This document shows positions 24,525 to 33,660 of a stretch of DNA of 64,000 nt, one piece after another. Made by a program: the position numbers and the translations under genes. The notes under the pieces were generated by a model. The model did not search any database. It saw only the letters and a program-made list of their open reading frames with translations, and was not told where the DNA came from. Within the stretch, counting starts at the first letter, position 1, and the number at the start of each line of letters is the position of its first letter. Source of the DNA: Verrucomicrobiaceae bacterium (GTDB taxonomy: Bacteria; Verrucomicrobiota; Verrucomicrobiia; Verrucomicrobiales; Akkermansiaceae); NCBI GenBank assembly GCA_027486655.1, contig JAIXOR010000059.1, positions 1 through 64,000 of the forward strand, given 5' to 3'.

Positions 24525-27173
24525 ATGAAGCATGAATCCGCGCGAATCGGGCTTGCCTCCGCCATCGTGACGGTGGCTCTAGCGAGCATCTCCTTTGCCA
24601 AGGACCCGGAATTGCAACTGCGGATCTACCCGGACAAGGCGCGCGTGGACTGGACGGTTCCTCCCGCCGACACCGCCAACTCGCTGCCCACCCGGAAAAC
24701 GCTGCTTGAAAGCAGCACCGATCTCAAAACCTGGGTACCAGAGGGCACTGAGTTCACCACCGGTTCCAGCGGCCCCATTCAAAACGCAGTGGACGTGAAC
24801 CAGCCCGGACCAAAGCGTTTCTTCAGGATCCGCACGGTGGATACGCCATCGTATCTCGCTTCCGACAGTGCGGACGTTTTCGGCTACAACTCGGCGATGG
24901 CGGAGCGGCTTGCGGTGAATGCCGACATCACGCCCGCCAACTTCGCGTCATACTATCCTTCCGGCGCATCACTTGCCGGGGTGTCATTCGATGTCACCAC
25001 GGCGGAGTACTATCCCGAGTGGAATGCGGATCCCGCCGTATGGAATGCAAACCTGCCTCCGGGATCGACGGACCAGCGGCTCACGGATTTCAGACTCGAC
25101 GCCGCCTCGCAGCAGAAGTTGCTCACCCACGGCTTCGTCGTCAGCGAACCGCGCGGTTCTATCAGTTTCACCGATCTCTACTACCGCATCTGGACAGATG
25201 ATCTTCCGGTTTTCATCACCAGCGATTCGATCCTCCATGCCTGGCACCGGACTTGGATCACGATGCTGGAGGAAATCGAGGAACTGGCACTCCGTTCGCG
25301 TTTGGTAACGCTGGTGAACGGACTGCGCACCTACACGAACAGCGTCTCCGTGCCGACCGCCCTCGCCACGGGCAAAACCGACGCGCAGACCTTACTAAAC
25401 ACCGCCTACACGCTCTCCATCTACGTCGGGACATCGCCTCCGACTCTTGGCGGCTATTCGCTCAAGGCAGTGAACGCATCGGGTTCCACGGACGAATCCA
25501 TGTTCGGCAGCACCCGCTCGGTGGATTGGACCCAGTTCGGACCACGGTCCCACTATGCCAACTCCGAGACGCTGAAGAGCTACTTCCGCACGATGAAGTG
25601 GCTCAGCACCATCGATTTCAGAATCGACGAAAAGGCGACCGATCTATCGCTCCGCCAACTCCGGGCGGCCATCGTCCTGACGCTGGCCCTGCGGGACGCC
25701 GGTCTCATGGACGAGTGGGAGGAAATCGACCGGATCATCACCCCCTTTGTCGGCAGGGCGGATTCCATGACGCCTCCACAGCTTCTTGAAATCCTCAATT
25801 CCGAGGGCTTGGGATCGATGTCGGCATTCACCTCGACGGCCGTGGTGGACAACCTGTTAGCCCGCATCCAGACGGGCCATGCCGGCGTGCAGGACATCCT
25901 CGCGCATCCGATCCCGGCCCCTGTCGGGCAGACGAAACGGGTGTTGCCACGCTCGTTCACGTTTTTCAGCCAACGCTTCACCCCGGAGAGCTGGGCGATG
26001 GGCCGCATGGTATTCGACAATCTGTGGCGTGAAAACACCAACCCGGCCGGACCGCCCATGGTCCGGGTGCTGCGGCGGCTGCCATCGGCACTCGATATCA
26101 ACTTCGCGGTCATGGGAAACAATACGCCCGCCAACCATCTGGCACAGCGCATGGCTTCCACTTCCGGAGTGCCCTACCGCGACGGATTGGATTTCTCGCG
26201 CGAGTTGATTTCCATTCGGGAGATCATGGACAACCAGCCGGCCTCTGCGTGGGGCGGCACGCTCTACCTCCATCAACTCGCCGCCCTGCGCACGCTATCC
26301 CAACCGATGCCCGCCACCGTACCGCAGGCATTGCGAACCGAGGCATGGAAATGGAAGACCGTGCAAACCCAACTGGCCGGATGGACCGAGCTCCGGCATG
26401 ACTTCCTGCTCTACGCCAAGCAGAGCTACACGCCTCCGGTCCTGTGTTTCTATCCGGCTGGCTACGTCGAACCACGCCCGGCGTTCTTTGCGGCGATGAA
26501 GAAGCTTGTGGACTTCGCCTCCACTACGCTTGCACCTCTTCGAATGACTGGCACGTTTCCCGGAAGACCGGTCGAGCCGTCACATGGTGGTCCACAGGCC
26601 ATCGACCTCGCTACGCGCAAGTCCGAATGGCGTGCACAGCTCAGCAGCATGTCCGCATCCATCCAGTCACTGGCGGAGATCGCCCAAGCCGAAGTGGACC
26701 GGGTTCCATTCACACCCGCGCAGACCACTTTCATCCAAAGCCTCGTCCAAAGCACGCTTGAAGAATACGTGGGCGGCCGCACGTATTCCGGCTGGTATCC
26801 GAACCTGTATCTGAAAAGCATTTTCGCCGGCAACTTCGACCCCCACCCGTCCGAAATGTGGGATCCACTCGTGACCGACGTCCACACGGACGCACCCGAT
26901 CCCGTCCTGACCGGAGACCCCGGAGCAGTGCTTTACAACGCCACGGGAAACGCGGCCTTGATGCTGGTGGCCATCGACGTGAACGGCCAGCTCTGCCTGC
27001 ACGGAGGCCCGTCGTTCACCTACTACGAGTTCACCGGCGCCTACGGAACCACCCGCCTGACGGATCAGACATGGAAAACCCAGGTGAGGAACAAAGCCCA
27101 GCCCGCCCATCCGGAATGGACGACTTCATGGCTGACGCCCGGTCCCATTACAGTTCCGCCTTACACCCCTTGA
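24525..27173 (+). CDS. Secreted DUF3160 protein
   Basis: 882 residues from ATG 24525. The signal peptide is SARIGLASAIVTVALASISFA. About 100 residues with a beta-sandwich look (PELQLRIYPDKARVDWTVPP, KRFFRIRTVD) resemble the comparison domain often placed before Verrucomicrobial secreted domains. The DUF3160 domain follows, with TDLYYRIWTDDLPVFITSDS and ILHAWHRTWITMLEE near residue 215, and later RFTPESWAMGRMVFDNLW and CLHGGPSFTYYEFTG. DUF3160 proteins are large, exported and of unknown biochemical role. The gene is monocistronic, with a strong promoter and almost no leader. Leucine codon TTA occurs at about 25389 and, in CTGTTAG context, at 25855. Confidence 0.85.
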   Translation: MKHESARIGLASAIVTVALASISFAKDPELQLRIYPDKARVDWTVPPADTANSLPTRKTLLESSTDLKTWVPEGTEFTTGSSGPIQNAVDVNQPGPKRFFRIRTVDTPSYLASDSADVFGYNSAMAERLAVNADITPANFASYYPSGASLAGVSFDVTTAEYYPEWNADPAVWNANLPPGSTDQRLTDFRLDAASQQKLLTHGFVVSEPRGSISFTDLYYRIWTDDLPVFITSDSILHAWHRTWITMLEEIEELALRSRLVTLVNGLRTYTNSVSVPTALATGKTDAQTLLNTAYTLSIYVGTSPPTLGGYSLKAVNASGSTDESMFGSTRSVDWTQFGPRSHYANSETLKSYFRTMKWLSTIDFRIDEKATDLSLRQLRAAIVLTLALRDAGLMDEWEEIDRIITPFVGRADSMTPPQLLEILNSEGLGSMSAFTSTAVVDNLLARIQTGHAGVQDILAHPIPAPVGQTKRVLPRSFTFFSQRFTPESWAMGRMVFDNLWRENTNPAGPPMVRVLRRLPSALDINFAVMGNNTPANHLAQRMASTSGVPYRDGLDFSRELISIREIMDNQPASAWGGTLYLHQLAALRTLSQPMPATVPQALRTEAWKWKTVQTQLAGWTELRHDFLLYAKQSYTPPVLCFYPAGYVEPRPAFFAAMKKLVDFASTTLAPLRMTGTFPGRPVEPSHGGPQAIDLATRKSEWRAQLSSMSASIQSLAEIAQAEVDRVPFTPAQTTFIQSLVQSTLEEYVGGRTYSGWYPNLYLKSIFAGNFDPHPSEMWDPLVTDVHTDAPDPVLTGDPGAVLYNATGNAALMLVAIDVNGQLCLHGGPSFTYYEFTGAYGTTRLTDQTWKTQVRNKAQPAHPEWTTSWLTPGPITVPPYTP

Positions 27174-27210
27174 TTCGTCATTTTCAGGGAGGATTTCGTC
27201 GGCTGGCAGT

Positions 27211-27240
27211 TTGACAAGCCGCCCCGCACGCGGCCAGATT
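27211..27240 (+). promoter_or_regulatory. Candidate promoter of the entericidin-like gene
   Basis: A perfect TTGACA at 27211-27216 with a weak -10 (CCAGAT or CAGATT, spacer 17-18). The predicted start is 1-2 bases before the ATG at 27248. Confidence 0.35.
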
Positions 27241-27247
27241 GGATGGT

Positions 27248-27403
27248 ATGAAAACAAAAATCATCCTCCGGATTTCCCTCGTTGCCGGGGCCGCGCTGCT
27301 CGCATCCTGCTACACCGTGAAAGGCGTGGGCCAGGACGTGCAGAAGGCCGGGGCCGGCATCAGCAAAGGAGCCGAGAAGGTGCAGGAAAAAATCACCGAG
27401 TGA
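27248..27403 (+). CDS. Entericidin A/B-like small lipoprotein
   Basis: 51 residues. MKTKIILRISLVAGAALLASC is a lipoprotein signal with lipobox LASC. The mature part, YTVKGVGQDVQKAGAGISKG followed by AEKVQEKITE, matches the EcnA/EcnB pattern (GxGxDVQxxGxxI). Entericidins are short outer-membrane-anchored lipoproteins; EcnB is linked to stationary-phase lysis in E. coli, but most homologues are uncharacterised. The gene is monocistronic behind a TTGACA promoter and is followed at once by the rhodanese fragment at 27432. Confidence 0.85.
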   Translation: MKTKIILRISLVAGAALLASCYTVKGVGQDVQKAGAGISKGAEKVQEKITE

Positions 27404-27431
27404 TCGCCGCATCCTGACAGGACCAAGACTC

Positions 27432-27563
27432 CAGCGCCTGCGCCTCATCGACTGCCGCGAGGATGACGAACTCGCCCTCTGCAGCATCGATGACCACGAA
27501 TGGATCCCAATCGGAGCTTTCCCGCAGGTGATCGACCCACTCACCGCCAGCCGTGAGCGCGGC
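27432..27563 (+). pseudogene. Truncated, diverged duplicate of the rhodanese gene
   Basis: The stretch aligns without gaps to 24173-24304 of the intact rhodanese gene, roughly 85-90% identical by eye. It encodes RLIDCREDDELALCSIDDHE and then WIPIGAFPQVIDPLTASRER in frame. It lacks any start codon, the N-terminus, the catalytic loop with YCHHGMRS and the C-terminus. Homology ends about two bases before the stop codon of the convergent gene at 27566. It is a decayed partial duplication about 3.3 kb from its source. Confidence 0.85.
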
Positions 27564-27565
27564 CC

Positions 27566-28354
27566 TCAGGGCTTCATCGACTCCAGCAGTTTTTCCAAAG
27601 GCTTCTGGCTCATCCCGATCAGCCCGCGGTGGGAGCTGTCGATGTCCGCGATGAGGGTCATCACGATGCCGATCAGGAGGGGAAACACCCAGGTGGAAAA
27701 AACCGAACGCACGCCGCTCGCGCCGGTGGTGTAGCCGTTGGCCCAGGCCCCGCAGCCACCCACAAGCATCAGCATCAGCCACACCGCACCGGGAACATGA
27801 TTGCCGGAAGCCGCCATGCGCGCGGCATCCAGATCGATCATCGCATTGAGCGCTTCCACATAACCCATCGTCACCGGCGTGGGTTCGCTTTTGGCCGAAG
27901 CGCTGGCGATCTGCCAGAGTTTGGCATGCAGCGCGGCCACCTCGCCGCGTGCGCGGGTGAACGCCTCGGGATCCTCTGCCCGGCGGAAGCCCTCGATGCG
28001 GACCTCGGCATACCGCTTCAGCAAACTCCGGCTCTCGTCACGCGCCGGCGCGGCCAGGAAATCGGTGCGCAGCCAGCTGGTGCCGATCGCGTTGGCCTCC
28101 TCGAGCACCAGCGCCCTGCGGACGTCGAAACGGCCGACCGCCATGGCGAAGCTGAATCCCAGCAGCAGACCTAACAGCCCCAGGACCGCACCTTGAAGAC
28201 TGCCACTGTGTTCCTGCACGCCATCGGGGTTTTTCCTCCGCGCCACCCAACCCAGCCGGGTGCCCATCCATGCACACACCACCAACACTGCGGAGACGGC
28301 GAAAAAGATGCTCCACTGGCTGGTGAAGATCCGGCTGAGGAGGGAATCAATCAT
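27566..28354 (-). CDS. DUF4239-like membrane protein
   Basis: 262 residues from ATG 28354 (MIDSLLSRIF). N-terminal membrane helix WSIFFAVSAVLVVCAWMGT, then a second (AVLGLLGLLLGFSFAMAV). A soluble helical stretch follows (GRFDVRRALVLEEANAIGTS, then WLRTDFL), and two C-terminal helices (VPGAVWLMLMLVGGCGAWA, VFPLLIGIVMTLIADID). This order and the EANAIGT motif are typical of bacterial DUF4239 (bestrophin-like) membrane proteins of unknown function. AAGGAG lies close before the start, one of the few Shine-Dalgarno-like motifs here. A candidate promoter is at 28364-28392. A leucine TTA codon occurs at 28171 in CTGTTAGGT. Confidence 0.75.
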   Translation of the reverse strand: MIDSLLSRIFTSQWSIFFAVSAVLVVCAWMGTRLGWVARRKNPDGVQEHSGSLQGAVLGLLGLLLGFSFAMAVGRFDVRRALVLEEANAIGTSWLRTDFLAAPARDESRSLLKRYAEVRIEGFRRAEDPEAFTRARGEVAALHAKLWQIASASAKSEPTPVTMGYVEALNAMIDLDAARMAASGNHVPGAVWLMLMLVGGCGAWANGYTTGASGVRSVFSTWVFPLLIGIVMTLIADIDSSHRGLIGMSQKPLEKLLESMKP

Positions 28355-28363
28355 GGCGGCTCC

Positions 28364-28392
28364 TTCTATGAAGTTTCGCGGCGACTTTGCAA
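28364..28392 (-). promoter_or_regulatory. Candidate promoter of the DUF4239-like gene
   Basis: Minus-strand TTGCAA (28387-28392), a 17-base spacer and ATAGAA (28364-28369). The expected start is about 3 bases before the ATG at 28354. Confidence 0.35.
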
Positions 28393-28488
28393 AACGCATT
28401 CTCACGCGCCCTCCAAACCGCGGGCAGCACCGGCCTCCAAAAGACCCACAGCCTCAGTCCCGCCAAATCCCTGCGGCACCCACCCGTT

Positions 28489-28848
28489 TCATCGGCCCGA
28501 CTCGGACTCTTGCGATCCGGAGACCCCCTCGCCCCGGGTTTCCGCCACCACCCAGCGGGCGTAGCTTTCCGCCACGGCCTCGGGTTCGATGGCCACGATT
28601 TCAGGAACCTCGTAGGGGTGAAGCGCGGCAAGCTCACGCTCGAAGTCCGGCCAGGCCCCGACAGTGGTCTTGAAGATGGCGAGGGTTTCCGCGGCGGATT
28701 CGATGCTTCCCTGCCAGCGGTAGATCGATTCCACGGCGGGAATGAGATTCACGCAGGCTGCGAGTTGCTTTTCCAAAAGCGCTGTGCCAATTTGTCGCGC
28801 CGCCACGGCGGAGGGGAAAGTGCAAAGAACGATCCGGATCGTTTCCAT
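28489..28848 (-). CDS. cutA: Divalent cation tolerance protein CutA
   Basis: 119 residues. The CutA1 fold signature is clear: RIVLCTFPSAVAARQIGTAL, LEKQLAACVNLIPAVESIYR, WQGSIESAAETLAIFKT and HPYEVPEIVAIE. The proteins form trimers and bind divalent copper; the cellular role is still debated. The ATG at 28848 overlaps the most upstream start of the divergent histidine kinase (CATG), so one of the two starts is probably wrong. The kinase could begin at GTG 28892. TTGCTA (28879-28884), 17 bases, then TTCAGG (28856-28861) is a possible weak promoter inside the repeat remnant. Confidence 0.93.
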   Translation of the reverse strand: METIRIVLCTFPSAVAARQIGTALLEKQLAACVNLIPAVESIYRWQGSIESAAETLAIFKTTVGAWPDFERELAALHPYEVPEIVAIEPEAVAESYARWVVAETRGEGVSGSQESESGR

Positions 28849-30067
28849 GAACCCTCCTGAACACGGAAAACCTCAAACTAGCAAACTCCGAGTGAAATCC
28901 GGCTTTCTCGAAAAACTCGTCGCCCGGCTGGACCGCGTGGAGCATGGGGAGGTCCAACAGATCGTCACCCGCCTGATCCGCGAAAAGGGCTTTCTGGAAA
29001 AGGTCTTCGAGGCCTTGCAGGAAGGCGTCATTCTGTTGGATCCGCATGGCGTCATCGAGTTCGTCAACCAGGCCGCCGGGCGTTTCTTCGGGCTCGATCC
29101 GGACAAGGCGGCGGGCGAACCCCTTGCATCTCAGGTGAGGGGGCTCGATTGGAAGACCCTCGGCCGCCCGGGCCGCACCGTGAGCCGGGATCTGGAGGTG
29201 TTTTATCCGGAAAACCGCTTTCTGAATTTCTACCTGGCTCCCATCGACGGCGAAGAAGACTCCGGAGAAACCCTGGGCTACGTCATGCTCGTGCGCGACC
29301 TCACGCGGACGCGGGCAGAAGCTGAGGAAACCCTGGAATCGGAGCGGCTCAACGCGCTCACCCTGCTCGCGGCGGGCGTCGCCCATGAGATCGGAAACCC
29401 GCTGAACTCGCTGGACATTCATTTGCAGTTGTTAGGGCGCAAGCTTCGCAAACTGCCGCCCGGCGACCGCAAGCCGCTGGAAGAGAACCTCGCCACCGCC
29501 CGCGCGGAAATCGGCAGGCTGGACTCCATCCTCAAGCAGTTCCTGCACGCGGTGCGCCCCACCGTCCCCCGCCGGGACCGGCACGACCTGCACGAGGTGC
29601 TCCGAGATACGCTCAAGCTGCTCGAAGTGGAGCTGGAATCCCGCCACATCGCCGTGGAACTCGACCTCGCGGAAAAACTCCCGCCCGCGGTGATCGATGC
29701 CGGGCAATTCCAACAGGTCTTCTACAATCTTGTCCGCAATGCCTATCAGGCGCTGCCCGCCGAAAACGGCCGGATCACCATCCGCTCGCGTTTCAACGAC
29801 TACGAATACGTCATCGCCATCGAGGACAACGGCTCGGGCATCTCCCCGGAACACATGGGCGCCATTTTCGAGCCCTACCGCACCACCAAACCCAGCGGCT
29901 CCGGCCTCGGCCTGCTCATCGTCCGCCGCATCATCCGCGAGCACGGGGGGGAGATCGCCATCGAGAGCCAGGAACACGAAGGCACCCGCGTGGTCATCCA
30001 CCTCCCGCGCGCGGAACGCAGCGTCCGCCTCCTCGGCACGCCGGACCCCGTGATCGAGATCGATTGA
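28847..30067 (+). CDS. PAS-domain sensor histidine kinase (NtrB/AtoS type)
   Basis: 406 residues if started at ATG 28847; GTG 28892 (391 residues) would clear the overlap with cutA and is an equal candidate. A PAS domain sits at about 50-160 (EALQEGVILLDPHGVIEFVNQ). The HisKA box LAAGVAHEIGNPLNSL has the phospho-accepting His at 180. The HATPase region has FYNLVRNAYQAL (N box), IEDNGSGIS (G1) and SGLGLLIVRRI (G2). No membrane segment is evident, so it is a cytoplasmic sensor. The sigma-54 activator follows after 37 bases and is its likely partner. The signal sensed is unknown. A leucine TTA codon at 29430 lies in TTGTTAGGG. Confidence 0.9.
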   Translation: MNPPEHGKPQTSKLRVKSGFLEKLVARLDRVEHGEVQQIVTRLIREKGFLEKVFEALQEGVILLDPHGVIEFVNQAAGRFFGLDPDKAAGEPLASQVRGLDWKTLGRPGRTVSRDLEVFYPENRFLNFYLAPIDGEEDSGETLGYVMLVRDLTRTRAEAEETLESERLNALTLLAAGVAHEIGNPLNSLDIHLQLLGRKLRKLPPGDRKPLEENLATARAEIGRLDSILKQFLHAVRPTVPRRDRHDLHEVLRDTLKLLEVELESRHIAVELDLAEKLPPAVIDAGQFQQVFYNLVRNAYQALPAENGRITIRSRFNDYEYVIAIEDNGSGISPEHMGAIFEPYRTTKPSGSGLGLLIVRRIIREHGGEIAIESQEHEGTRVVIHLPRAERSVRLLGTPDPVIEID

Positions 30068-30104
30068 GCGCCCTGGCATTTCCCGTTTCATACCTCCCAC
30101 CCCG

Positions 30105-31472
<1,368 letters not shown>

Positions 31473-31501
31473 CCCGCCAGCCTCTCCATTCTCCATCCTT
31501 C

Positions 31502-33328
31502 ATGAGCAGCCTCACTCCCGCCAACATCGACGCCGGCATCCTGATCCGCCGAAGTCTCTTCTTCCTCATCCTCATCCTGCTGACCCTCGGCAACCTCTTC
31601 ACCCTGTTCAAGGGCCTCAATTCGCCGCAGGCCATGGACCAGGCACAGATCGCCCGGGAAATCGCCCGCGGCAACGGCTTCACCACCAAGATGATCCGCC
31701 CGGTGGCCTACTATCAGGCGGAGAAAAAGGAAAAACGGTCTGTTTCGCTGCTCGGCTTCCAGGACACCTACCACTCGCCGCTCAACCCGCTGCTCAACGC
31801 CGCCGTGCTCAAGATGCTCGGTGCCGACGATTCCGACGCCTGGCAAATGGGGGAAAACGAGATGGTTTACCCGCTGGACCGCGTGATCGCCACGGTTTCC
31901 ACCCTGTTTTTCCTGATGGCGATCGGCGTGAACTACCTGCTGATCTCGCGAATCTTCGACGCGAAGATCGCCGGGGTCTGCGCCATCCTCATGCTGTTCT
32001 GTGAGACCTTCTGGGACTACTCGCTCAGCGGCCTGCCCCAGATGCTCATGCTGCTGCTCTTCTCCTGCGGCATCTACTTCGTCTACCGCGCCGTGGAGGC
32101 CGCCACCGAGGGCCGCATCGCCATGACCCCCGCCGTGATCGCCGGGGTGTTCTTCACCCTGCTGGCCCTCACCCACTGGATGACCGTCTGGATCGCCCTG
32201 GGCTACATCCTCTTCGCCGCCATCGCCTTCCGCCCCCGCGGCATCGTCGGACTCTCGGTGCTCGTCCTGCTCATCGTGCCGGCGGTGTTTGTGATGATCC
32301 GCAACGAATCGATCACCGGTTCGCCCTTCGGCACCGCCTTCCTCACCCTCTACAACGGCCTTGGCAACGGCTCCGAAGTCGCCGTCATGCGCAACATCGA
32401 CCTTGAAGCCGAGCCTCTCGTGCTCGACGGCCTGATCGGCAAAATCCTCTCCACCACCCTGCTTCAGGCCACCGACATCGTCACGCTGCTCGCCGGCATC
32501 GTCGTCGCCCCGCTCTTCTTCCTTTCCCTGCTCCACCCCTTCAAGCGCGGATCCATCGCCCAGTTCCGCTGGGCCATCCTCCTGATGTGGGTCACCACCG
32601 CCCTCGGACTCGCCTTCTTCGGCATCACCACCAAGAAGCTCGATCCGAACCAAATGCATCTGCTCTTCGCGCCGATCATGACGGCATACGGCCTTGCTTT
32701 CGTCTCCATCCTCTGGAGCCGGCTCGAGTTCGTGGCCGCCACCCCGGCACTGCGCAACGTCCATCACTTCGTGATCGTGATCGTCTGCGCCCTCCCGCTC
32801 ATCCTCTCGCTGCCACTCAAGGTCCGCGTCGGCATGCACCTGCGCGACCGCGGCGGCGTTCCCAACTGGCCACCCTACTACGCCCCGGCCCTCAACAGCA
32901 AGGCCTCCGGCATCAAGGGCTGGGTCAATGACAAGCAGGTCGTCTTCTCCGACCAGCCCTGGGCGGTCGCCTGGTATGCGGACCGCGTCAGCATCTGGCT
33001 GCCACCCACCCGTGAAGGCTTCACCAAGCTGGAAACCGTCGCCTCCGACCTGCAAACCCCGGCGGTGGGCATCCTGATCTCCCCCTCCTCCCACGGTTCC
33101 GGACCGCTCTCCGAGGTGGCCGAGGCCTACAAGGATTTCACTCCGCTGGTTCTCGACGGCCGCGTGCTGCTGGCCACCTACCCGCCCGGCACCTCGATCT
33201 TCGACAAGAGCCCCAAGCTCCAGGAAATCTACAAACACTACCCGTTCCGCCAGCCGCTCGTGGGCATGGACATGGTTTACTACAGCGAACGCGCCATCCG
33301 CGTGAAAGAGAAACCGAACAACCAGTGA
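31502..33328 (+). CDS. Polytopic membrane protein resembling glycosyltransferase 39/PMT-type enzymes
   Basis: 608 residues with about 10-12 hydrophobic helices. The first helix (RSLFFLILILLTLGNLFTLF) is followed by a long loop with acidic residues (NSPQAMDQAQIAREIARGNG) where GT-C enzymes keep catalytic Asp residues. About 200 hydrophilic residues end the protein (SKASGIKGWVNDKQVVFSDQ), as in GT-C proteins with a periplasmic domain. A lipid-linked sugar transferase is plausible but not shown. It follows the two-component genes by 29 bases and runs into xseB-dxs with a few bases between, so a long transcript is likely. Confidence 0.65.
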   Translation: MSSLTPANIDAGILIRRSLFFLILILLTLGNLFTLFKGLNSPQAMDQAQIAREIARGNGFTTKMIRPVAYYQAEKKEKRSVSLLGFQDTYHSPLNPLLNAAVLKMLGADDSDAWQMGENEMVYPLDRVIATVSTLFFLMAIGVNYLLISRIFDAKIAGVCAILMLFCETFWDYSLSGLPQMLMLLLFSCGIYFVYRAVEAATEGRIAMTPAVIAGVFFTLLALTHWMTVWIALGYILFAAIAFRPRGIVGLSVLVLLIVPAVFVMIRNESITGSPFGTAFLTLYNGLGNGSEVAVMRNIDLEAEPLVLDGLIGKILSTTLLQATDIVTLLAGIVVAPLFFLSLLHPFKRGSIAQFRWAILLMWVTTALGLAFFGITTKKLDPNQMHLLFAPIMTAYGLAFVSILWSRLEFVAATPALRNVHHFVIVIVCALPLILSLPLKVRVGMHLRDRGGVPNWPPYYAPALNSKASGIKGWVNDKQVVFSDQPWAVAWYADRVSIWLPPTREGFTKLETVASDLQTPAVGILISPSSHGSGPLSEVAEAYKDFTPLVLDGRVLLATYPPGTSIFDKSPKLQEIYKHYPFRQPLVGMDMVYYSERAIRVKEKPNNQ

Positions 33329-33333
33329 CCCCC

Positions 33334-33660
33334 ATGGCACGACGCAAATCCCCAACGGACGACGCTTCCTCCGGACCCTCCTTCGAGGACGCCCTCGCCG
33401 GATTGGAAACCATCGTCGAGGCCATGGAAAACGAGCAACTGCCGCTCGAGGAACTGGTGGACCACTACGAAAAAGGATCCGCCCTGCTCGAGCGCTGCGA
33501 AGCCATCCTCCAGTCCGCCCGCGGACGCATCGAACTGATCACCCTGCGCAATAAAAACGAATCCGGAGCCGATCCCGCCCCCGCCGGCGGCAGCCGCGAA
33601 GATTTCCCCACGTCCGCACTGCCGGACGATTCCGACGACGATGACATCCGCCTCTTCTGA
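33334..33660 (+). CDS. xseB: Exodeoxyribonuclease VII small subunit
   Basis: 108 residues from ATG 33334; a GTG at 33325 is an in-frame alternative overlapping the previous stop. The conserved small-subunit motif SFEDALAGLETIVEAMENEQ is followed by LPLEELVDHYEKGSALLERC (coiled coil of about 55 residues). A longer than usual acidic C-terminal tail ends DDSDDDDIRLF. XseB multimerises on XseA to form the nuclease that degrades single-stranded DNA. xseA is not in the window. The last 20 bases overlap the start of dxs, a common xseB-dxs pairing. Confidence 0.93.
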   Translation: MARRKSPTDDASSGPSFEDALAGLETIVEAMENEQLPLEELVDHYEKGSALLERCEAILQSARGRIELITLRNKNESGADPAPAGGSREDFPTSALPDDSDDDDIRLF

